This document shows positions 56,755 through 64,000 of a stretch of 64,000 bases of DNA, piece after piece (position 1 is the stretch's first letter; each line of letters begins with the position of its first letter). The stretch comes from Spirosoma telluris. Its GTDB lineage: Bacteria > Bacteroidota > Bacteroidia > Cytophagales > Spirosomataceae. The stretch lies in assembly GCA_003259005.1 (NCBI GenBank), contig QLII01000001.1, forward strand, positions 4,480,501 to 4,544,500, written 5' to 3'. Under the pieces are notes generated by a model. It saw nothing but the letters and a program-made list of their open reading frames with translations, had not been told where the DNA came from and searched no databases. The position numbers and the translations under genes are program-made.

Positions 56755-59630
56755 ATGCCAAAAAATTCCAACATTCGCTCGGTTCTTATTATTGGTTCAG
56801 GCCCCATTGTTATTGGCCAGGCATGTGAGTTCGATTATGCTGGCTCACAGGCCGCTCGCTCTATCCGGGAGGAAGGCATAGAAGTGGCGTTGATAAATTC
56901 AAATCCGGCCACCATCATGACCGACCCAATCAACGCCGATTATGTTTATCTGCTGCCATTAGAGAAAAAGTCTATCGTCGAAATCCTGAAAAAGCATCAG
57001 GAAATGGGCCGCCCCATCGACGCTGTTCTGCCAACGATGGGTGGACAAACGGCGTTGAATCTGGCCATTGACTGCGACAAAGCGGGCGTCTGGCAGAAAT
57101 ACGACGTCAAAATTATTGGCGTCGATATTAAAGCCATCGAGACTACCGAAGACCGGGAGAAGTTCCGGTTGCTGATGCTCCAACTGGGTGCCGGTGTTTG
57201 TAAAGGACGTACGGCACGCTCGTTTCTGGAAGGTAAAGAAATTGCCCAGGAAATTGGCTTCCCACTTGTCATTCGGCCGTCGTTTACACTCGGTGGCACG
57301 GGAGGTGGGTTTGTGAATCGACCTGAAGATTTCGACAAGGCACTTACCAATGGGTTGCACGCATCGCCTGTGCATGAGGTACTGGTTGAACAAAGCGTAA
57401 TGGGCTGGAAAGAGTATGAGCTGGAGTTGCTGCGCGATAACAACGGCAACTTCATCATTATCTGCTCCATCGAGAATTTCGACCCGATGGGTATTCATAC
57501 CGGCGACAGTATTACGGTTGCCCCGGCCATGACCTTACCCGACACACTCTACCAAAAAATGCGCGATCTGTCAATCACCGTAATGAGTGGCATCGGGCAG
57601 TTTGCCGGAGGGTGTAATATCCAGTTTTCGGTTAACCCGCAAACGGACGACATCATTGTTATTGAAGTAAATCCACGGGTGAGTCGGTCATCGGCCTTAG
57701 CGTCGAAAGCAACGGGCTATCCGATTGCCAAGATTGCCGCTAAAATGGCTATCGGGTATAATCTCGATGAGCTTATTAACCCCATCACGGGTACAACATC
57801 GGCCTTTTTCGAGCCAGCTATCGACTACGTTATCGTGAAAGTACCCCGCTGGAACTTCGACAAGTTTCCGGGTGCCGACCGCTCGCTGGGTCTGCAAATG
57901 AAATCGGTGGGCGAAGCGATGGGGATTGGACGGAACTTCCAGGAAGCCCTACAAAAAGCCTGTCAGTCGCTCGAAATTCGTCGGAACGGACTCGGTGCCG
58001 ATGGTCACGAACTCACCGACCGTGCGGCCCTGACCGATAGCCTGCAACACCCAAGCTGGAACCGGCTGTTTCACATTTACGATGCGTTTAAGGCCGGTAT
58101 GTCATTCCGCACGATTCAGCAACTAACGAAAATCGATCCCTGGTTTTTGCACCAGATTGAAGAGTTAATTGAACTGGAGCGCGAAATTCAACAGTACGAC
58201 CTGGACGATATTCCACCCGAACTGCTCCGTACAGCCAAGCAAAAAGGCTATGCTGACCGCCAGTTAGCGCATTTGCTTCAGGTGAAGGAAAGCAAAGTGT
58301 ACAACTACCGTCAGGCGCATAATATCCGCCGGGTGTATAAGTGCGTAGATACCTGCGCAGCTGAATTCGAGGCCAAAACACCGTACTATTATTCGACGTT
58401 CAATAACCAGGTTCCCATCACAACCGACCATGCCGAGCCAGTTTCTGACTTGCCGGGTAACGAGTCGATTCGGAGTAACCGCAAAAAAATTGTGGTGCTG
58501 GGATCGGGCCAAACCGCATTGGTCAGGGTATCGAGTTCGATTACTCCTGCGTACACGGTATACTGGCAGCCAAAGAAGCGGGTTATGAGACGATCATGAT
58601 CAACTGTAATCCGGAAACCGTTTCGACAGACCCCGACATTGCCGACAAACTGTACTTTGAGCCGGTTTTCTGGGAGCACGTTCACGCCATCATCATGCAT
58701 GAACAACCCGAAGGGGTCATTGTGCAGTTAGGTGGTCAAACGGCCTTGAAAATGGCCGAGAAACTAACGCGCTACGGTATCAAAATCATCGGCACAAGTT
58801 GGGAAGCCCTCGACTTAGCCGAAGACCGGGGCCATTTCTCGGCCATGCTGAAGAAACTGGACATTCCGTATCCGAAATTCGGAACCGTTCGGGAGTCAGA
58901 AGGTGCCATTGAGTTGTCGCGTGAATTAGGCTTCCCCTTGCTGGTACGACCAAGCTATGTACTGGGCGGCCAGAGCATGAAAATCGTGATCAACGAGGAG
59001 GAACTAGAGCAGCATGTGATGAAGATTTTGCAGGATATTCCCGACAACAACATCCTGCTCGATCACTTCCTCGAAAACGCCATCGAGGCTGAAGCCGATG
59101 CCATTTGCGACGGCGAAGATGTGTACATCATCGGCATTATGGAACATATTGAACCGGCGGGGATTCACTCCGGCGATTCCTATGCCGTGCTACCCACATT
59201 CGATTTGAGCGAGAATGTTATCCGGCAAATTGAGGAGCACACGAAGAAGATTGCCATTGCGCTTAAAACCGTTGGTCTGATCAACATTCAGTTTGCCATC
59301 AAAAATGAGGTGGTCTACATCATTGAAGCCAACCCCCGTGCCAGCCGCACCGTACCCTTTATCTGTAAGGCGTATCAGGAGCCTTATGTCAACTACGCCA
59401 CCAAGGTGATGCTGGGCGACAAGAAGGTGAAGGATTTCGATTTCAAGCCTGTCAAAAAAGGGTACGCGATCAAGATTCCCGTGTTCTCGTTCAGCAAGTT
59501 CCCGAACGTAAACAAAGAACTCGGTCCCGAAATGAAATCGACTGGCGAAGGCATCTATTTCATTGACGACCTAACGGATGATTATTTCCAGAAGATATAT
59601 TCAGAACGGAATCTGTATCTGAGTCGGTAG
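56755..59630 (+). CDS. carB: Carbamoyl-phosphate synthase large subunit, split by one apparent indel
   Basis: About 958 residues when joined, the usual Bacteroidota length. It makes carbamoyl phosphate from bicarbonate, glutamine-derived ammonia and two ATP, feeding pyrimidine and arginine synthesis. Both homologous halves are visible: VLIIGSGPIVIGQACEFDY and the second-half counterpart VVLGSG-PNRIGQGIEFDY, two ATP-grasp domains (FTLGGTGGGF; SYVLGGQSM) and EVNPRVSRSSALASKATGYP / EANPRASRTVPF. The frame breaks at CC 58509-58510; one more C restores PNRIGQGIEFDYS. The C-terminal MGS-like allosteric domain seems short or absent. An essential gene in this state argues for sequence error. Confidence 0.93.
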
Positions 59631-59639
59631 GAAGTTCTT

Positions 59640-59687
59640 TTCAAACGCAAAAAGTCGCTTAGAGCTAAGCGACTTTTTGCGTTTGAA
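59640..59687. terminator. Strong hairpin terminator after carB
   Basis: Perfect 22-bp inverted repeat (59640-59661 with 59666-59687) and a 4-base loop, flanked by A/T-runs; also downstream of the convergent lipoprotein. Confidence 0.88.
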
Positions 59688-59700
59688 GGAGTCTAGAACC

Positions 59701-60138
59701 TTATTGATTTCTAACAAAACTGCTACCATAGCCATCATAAACGTTATCACCAATTGACAGTTGGGTCGTTGATAGCGACATAATAATTCCGCCACTAAGA
59801 AAGTAACGAGCATTTTTTGCCTGACTACCAGCCTTTATTTTTTCAAATTCAATCCTGGGCTCCTCTTTACCGGAATAGATACTGTGCGCTTGGCCAATTC
59901 GAACGGTTCCACTATAAGCCAGTGTATCGTTCTGATATATGCTAAATTGACTATCGTCGGTGAATTTCATGATAATGCGTTCTCCTGGAGCAGGTTTAAT
60001 GATTGCCCCACCAAAACCGCCTGATGATCCTTCCCAGAGCCACTCACCAATAAGTAATTGTGGTGTTGGCTCTTTACTACAGCCGCCCAGTAAACCGCAC
60101 AAAAGAATGGCAAGATAGATTCGTTGGAAGCATTTCAT
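59701..60138 (-). CDS. Lipocalin-like lipoprotein
   Basis: 145 residues. Lipoprotein signal (CGLLGGC, Cys20), then the first strand LLIGEWLWEGSSGGFGG, typical of small Bacteroidota lipoproteins of the lipocalin type (GxW), and further strands (QFSIYQNDTLAYSGTV; RIEFEKI; LSTTQLSIGDN). Role unknown, at the outer membrane or periplasm. Confidence 0.72.
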   Translation of the reverse strand: MKCFQRIYLAILLCGLLGGCSKEPTPQLLIGEWLWEGSSGGFGGAIIKPAPGERIIMKFTDDSQFSIYQNDTLAYSGTVRIGQAHSIYSGKEEPRIEFEKIKAGSQAKNARYFLSGGIIMSLSTTQLSIGDNVYDGYGSSFVRNQ

Positions 60139-60247
60139 GCTATTAAAATCGTTGGTTTTGTCTTTTTAAGAAGACTCCAATTTCTGACCGATAGTTGGAA
60201 TCATTGTAGGTAAACCTTTCTACTTTAATAGCCTGTCCCTCAAACAC

Positions 60248-60283
60248 AACGGCCTGACTTGTTCATAAACAAGTCAGGCCGTT
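60248..60283. terminator. Hairpin terminator
   Basis: AACGGCCTGACTTGTT / AACAAGTCAGGCCGTT, 16-bp perfect stem with a 4-base loop, after the DUF4394 gene. Confidence 0.85.
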
Positions 60284-60303
60284 ACACCTTATCAACTAGC
60301 AAC

Positions 60304-61872
60304 TTAGAAACCTAAACCAATCGTAAAACCACGAACAACTGGGTTTCCGGGTAGTGTTGCACCAGCCGTAGCGGCACCCGTTGCCAGGTTAATGGTATAC
60401 ACTTTCGTGCTGTTACCACCCGTACGCAGTAACGCATAGGCCGTACCGGTTGCTCCGCCAATGTCGAACCCATTGGCACTTTCAACATCGACACCCAATG
60501 CACCCACCGAAACCAATGTCCCGTTATTCGGTGGGTTTTGCATGAATAATACAGCACCTCCCGCCCGAACGTCAATGTCGTATAAGGTTGTAGTAGCCGC
60601 TCCCGCAAAGTTGTTCGTATAAGCAGCGGCTGATACATTTGGGGTCCCACCTGCCGGTGAGAAAGCTAAAGCCCCATCAGTAGCCGCTAAGGCCCCATTA
60701 TCTGGAATTAGCCGCAGGTTCTGGCCGGTATTACTTACCACGCGGATGCGATCGACCGTTGGGTTAAAATCGAAACCGAAGTCCGTTCCCGACAGGGTAA
60801 ATGCTCCCGCACTACCAACCGGTACGGCACTCCAACTGGCGGTTGCTGTAACGGCAATTGTATAAAGTCGGCTGGAACTACCTAATGCATACAACTGACC
60901 ATTTACTGGCCGGGAATCAATCCCCAGAATCGACTCGCCTGGCTGAAGACCAGTAAGCGTTTTCGTGGTTGTAGCAGTTAAGCTGACCGGATTGAATATG
61001 AGCAGGTTATTCGAACCATCGACAGCGTAGGCAACTGGATTAGTGGGAATAGCCAGACCAATGATGGTGCCGGGCAGATTGCCCAACTTCTGCAAACGAC
61101 CTGTCGACAGGTTGATTTGATCCAGCTCCGATGATCCGTTAAATTGCACAGCTACAAGCCCTTGTGTGTTATCATTAGGCGAAATATCGAAGCCAGCTGC
61201 ACCGGATATATCCAACCCAAGGGGACCAACGTCGGTTAAGGTGCCGTTGTTTGGCGGATTCTGGATATATAAGCGATCGGTAGCAGGGTCAATGTCGTAG
61301 AGAGTGGTCGCCGTTGCCCCTGCACTGTTGTTCGTATACGCCACCTCCGAAATCATAGCTCCTGATACACCATTAATCGATCCATCTGTAGCAACCACCA
61401 GTCCCGTTTCAGGATTCAGCCGCAAATCCTGTCCGTTATTCCCAACAAGGCGAATACGATCCACGGTTGGATTAAAATCCATGCCAACCACATTGGTGGC
61501 CATGCCAGGTGTAAACTGCATAGTTGTAAGCGGGCGGGCCTCAGCCGTTGCAGGATTAATGACAAATAGGCGACTCATACTGCTCACGCCATACAATTGG
61601 CCGGTCGCTGGTCGAAAATCAATTGAAATCATGCGTTCGCCAGCCTGAAAATTCACGCCCGTAATTACCAGCGTTGACAGGGGCACACTCGGGTTCTGGA
61701 TATTCAGTCGCAGCAACTGATTCGCATCATTTAATGCATAAATGGTCGCATCGGGTAAGGTGCCGGGGTTGGGAGGCAGGCGGTGATCCTGGCAGGCAGT
61801 CAATGTTACTAAGGAACCAATCGCCAATAGGCCAGCGAGGTTACGAAGGTATTTTGTGTAAAGCGTAGTCAT
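60304..61872 (-). CDS. DUF4394 lipoprotein with two tandem domains
   Basis: 522 residues. Lipoprotein signal (LVTLTAC, Cys27). Two copies of the DUF4394 beta-propeller-like domain (about 45-270 and 280-520), each with IDFRPATGQLYG / IDSRPVNGQLYA, DFNPTVDRIR(L/V)V(G/S)N(N/T)GQ, TLYDID and QNPPNNGTL. A surface or periplasmic protein of unknown function. Confidence 0.82.
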   Translation of the reverse strand: MTTLYTKYLRNLAGLLAIGSLVTLTACQDHRLPPNPGTLPDATIYALNDANQLLRLNIQNPSVPLSTLVITGVNFQAGERMISIDFRPATGQLYGVSSMSRLFVINPATAEARPLTTMQFTPGMATNVVGMDFNPTVDRIRLVGNNGQDLRLNPETGLVVATDGSINGVSGAMISEVAYTNNSAGATATTLYDIDPATDRLYIQNPPNNGTLTDVGPLGLDISGAAGFDISPNDNTQGLVAVQFNGSSELDQINLSTGRLQKLGNLPGTIIGLAIPTNPVAYAVDGSNNLLIFNPVSLTATTTKTLTGLQPGESILGIDSRPVNGQLYALGSSSRLYTIAVTATASWSAVPVGSAGAFTLSGTDFGFDFNPTVDRIRVVSNTGQNLRLIPDNGALAATDGALAFSPAGGTPNVSAAAYTNNFAGAATTTLYDIDVRAGGAVLFMQNPPNNGTLVSVGALGVDVESANGFDIGGATGTAYALLRTGGNSTKVYTINLATGAATAGATLPGNPVVRGFTIGLGF

Positions 61873-62001
61873 AGAAAAGTTGTTCAGAGTAAATCAGAAA
61901 TGCAACAGCACTTGACTATACGTCAATACGCGCCAAACGGATTTATGAAGATTAAAAAGAAATTAAATTTTTTTTAAACAGGGACTTTACGTTCAGGCTA
62001 A

Positions 62002-63493
62002 CTACCAGGATTTCTTGAGACTTATATATCCCCCAACGCATCGGGCAATAACTCGCCCCGATCCAGAGACAGCGTAGTGGTTAACGCCATACCCGACCAG
62101 AAAGGCCATTGTGCAGCTACCAATGTGGATAACTGATGCACCACTTGTGCATAAGGTTGTTTATACGACCCGAAATTCCGACTGTAGGAAAGTCGCGTTG
62201 TGAGCACCGGCCCCCGCCGAAACGCACTTATTGTCCCAGATACCACGCCACAACCCGGTTGTTCGGATAAAAACCATTGCCTCCGTACTCATTGCTAATG
62301 GTTGGCGTTAAGTCAGGCCGAGGCATGATAAACGGTGTACCAAGGGTACGACCTCTATACGACCAGCCCTGAATATATTGGCTATGATTGAAGTAATTGT
62401 CGGCTCCCTGATAGCGGGCGGTTGGATCGAAGGTTGGCCCACTTTGATCAGTGGTTGTCAACCATTCGAGCACAAGCCGCTGAAAGCGAAACTTCGGTCG
62501 AGCGGGGGAGCGATTCAAAAAACGCAAACCCGTCAGTCCATCTGGCACATTCTGTAAAGCCAGTCCCGATGCGTCGTCATACATATGCTGGTGATAGAGT
62601 AACCAGTTTTGCTTATCTCCCTTCCACTCAAAGGCTATATCGTAACTGCCCACGTGATTTCCTAAGCGATTGGTTCCGTCAAAATCCGTAAACCGGTTAT
62701 TTTCCAGGGCATCCGGGTAGTGCCCGATAACGAGCGACAGATAATCCTGAAACGATGTTGAGAGGTGGCCATCCACCGCTAACGGAGTGCCAACCAGATA
62801 GTCGGCATGGCCACCCCACTGTACCTGATGATTCAGCCCACCATAGAACTGAAACCGCCAATGGGGTTTACCAATCCGCCCATATAGGTATTTCTGATGG
62901 AGATAACTTCCCTGAATATACGAGTCGATAAGCCAGCCATGGGCATACCCAACCCGAAAGGAAAGTAGTTTTTTGGTGAACCCAATGGGTACATAATCGG
63001 GGGTTTGCAATTGTATTTTTGGAAACGGCATGGCATTGCCTGACCAGGCCACAAAACCTGAAGTGAGCAAGGTATCGCCCAGGCCAGCGACTTCGCGTCG
63101 GTTACCGCCGTAGAGCTCTATCACGCCAAAACGTATTTTCACATAGGCATCGGGCAGCAGAACGGCCGGATTATCGGATGTGGACGAGGGACCAGCATTA
63201 GCAACGGCATACAGCCCAAACCCCCAGTCGAAGCGGGATTTTCGCTTCGGTAACGAATCGGGCCTGGGTTTATAATCACGCTGCATCCCCAAGCGAACCG
63301 TCCCGAATGCCCCCCGTACGGGCACTACATTGTACTGATTAGCGCGTAGCCAGAATGGATTCTGAGGGTCTGCTGTTGCCAGCCCACCCAACTCAACCGA
63401 ATAACGAATGGCCCCTGGAGCCGGAACCGATTGAGTACGGCCCGGTAGTATAGTCAAAAAAATAAGGGCTGCAATCAGGTAAAGTGTCCGCAT
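62002..63493 (-). CDS. Wzi-like capsule assembly outer-membrane protein, split by two apparent indels
   Basis: About 497 residues when joined, from MRTLYLIAALIFLTILPGRTQS (ATG 63493) with signal peptide. Strands of an outer-membrane beta-barrel follow (FWLRANQYNVVPVRGAF; VKIRFGVIELYGGN; IGKPHWRFQFYGGLNHQVQWGG; YDIAFEWKGDKQNWLLYHQHMYDDASG). The first break, CCC 62234-62236, needs one more G to continue WYLG into TISAFRRGPV. The second, C5 62030-62034, gives LGGYISLKKSW and the true stop. Wzi-like proteins anchor or assemble capsular polysaccharide at the cell surface. Confidence 0.82.
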
Positions 63494-63616
63494 AAGTCGA
63501 TAAACACAGGGTGGGGCATATCTACCCGTAAACATACGGCAGAACGGGCAATTGCGATTACGTACTTTATTGTTCGTGTTTTAAAACATCTTGCCCCGGT
63601 TTTCAATTTATATATG

Positions 63617-63652
63617 AAACTTATCTTTACCGTATAAAACTTGTCTTTACCG
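63617..63652 (+). repeat. Two 16-bp direct repeats, 20 bases apart
   Basis: AAACTTATCTTTACCG and AAACTTGTCTTTACCG (15 of 16 identical) end 2 bases before the start codon of the aldo/keto reductase gene. Probably a regulator site or a promoter duplication. Confidence 0.65.
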
Positions 63653-63653
63653 G

Positions 63654-64000
63654 ATGACAATACCCTCTACCACACTCAATAATGGTGTTGAAATGCCTTT
63701 GTTAGGTTTGGGCGTTTTCGCGCCAAGCCAGGCCAACGAAGTACAACAAGCAATTGAATGGGCACTCGAAATGGGGTGTCGGCTCATTGATACCGCAGCC
63801 GCTTACGGCAATGAACGCGAAGTCGCCAATGCCATCCGAGCCAGCGGAATTCCCCGAAGCGATATTTTTATTACGACCAAAGTCTGGAACGATGATCAGG
63901 GCTATACGCGAACCCTGCGGGCATTTAACCGCAGTCTGGAGCGGCTTGGGCTTGATGTTGTCGATTTATACCTGATTCATTGGCCCATAAAAGAACATCG
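63654..64000 (+). CDS. Aldo/keto reductase (2,5-diketo-gluconate reductase-like), cut by the window end
   Basis: The first 115 residues are present: LNNGVEMPLLGLGVFAPSQ, MGCRLIDTAAAYGNEREV (catalytic Asp and Tyr), TTKVWNDDQGY (Lys) and DVVDLYLIHWP (His). A typical NADPH-dependent AKR. The stop lies beyond the window. Confidence 0.88.
   Translation, partial: MTIPSTTLNNGVEMPLLGLGVFAPSQANEVQQAIEWALEMGCRLIDTAAAYGNEREVANAIRASGIPRSDIFITTKVWNDDQGYTRTLRAFNRSLERLGLDVVDLYLIHWPIKEH

Noticed and set aside
1..64000. tRNA, rRNA or CRISPR loci
   Set aside because: None recognised by eye on either strand; a covariance-model scan would be needed to exclude a missed tRNA or riboswitch.

Overview
The window looks like a chromosomal stretch of a Bacteroidota bacterium, most likely a Cytophagales of the Spirosoma type. 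Support: a type IX secretion C-terminal sorting domain, promoters with the Bacteroidota TAnnTTTG box, Bacteroidota-typical families (DUF5522, DUF4394, DUF3732, Wzi-like capsule protein, a Bacteroidota-sized CarB), roughly 50% G+C and dense gene packing with strong hairpin terminators. This is inference from sequence features; no database was searched.

Layout. 0-5.6 kb is mostly housekeeping (YCF48-like protein, M48-like protease with MORN repeats, coiled-coil protein, ornithine aminotransferase, DUF5522, L28, pseudouridine synthase). 5.7-11.2 kb is an AT-rich insert holding a PIN/HTH toxin-antitoxin pair, a three-gene ABC-3C conflict system (nuclease-like effector, middle component, DUF3732 ATPase) and an antiporter remnant. 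It is bracketed by 41-bp exact copies of the 3' end of the next gene. 11.2-16.7 kb is a metal-type RND efflux operon (pump, adaptor, outer-membrane channel, read leftward). 17-25 kb holds an amidase, lipoproteins, GNAT, M28 peptidase, nucleoside hydrolase, Nudix, an aminotransferase and prephenate dehydrogenase (tyrA).

25-53 kb is a block of accessory genes and remnants: broken ParE module, truncated PadR and lipoprotein, DUF421, TPR, VOC, sulfatase, hydrolase, resolvase stump, a very large PAS histidine kinase with a LytTR regulator, a type IX-secreted Ig-repeat protein, a TetR-controlled RND pump, CPBP protease, an ECF sigma/anti-sigma/S41 unit and an IS3-family element. It starts at the tyrA stop codon and ends at a second, diverged copy of the last 55 bp of tyrA. 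53-64 kb returns to ordinary genes: aldo/keto reductases at both ends, a PA2169-type protein, lipoproteins, carB, a DUF4394 protein and a Wzi-like protein.

A caution covers everything: about two dozen genes are split by one-base changes in short homopolymer runs, nearly all readable as one missing base, including in carB. I read most of them as sequence errors and annotate the joined genes. Genuine decay is likely where a stop substitution, truncation or multi-base deletion is visible.
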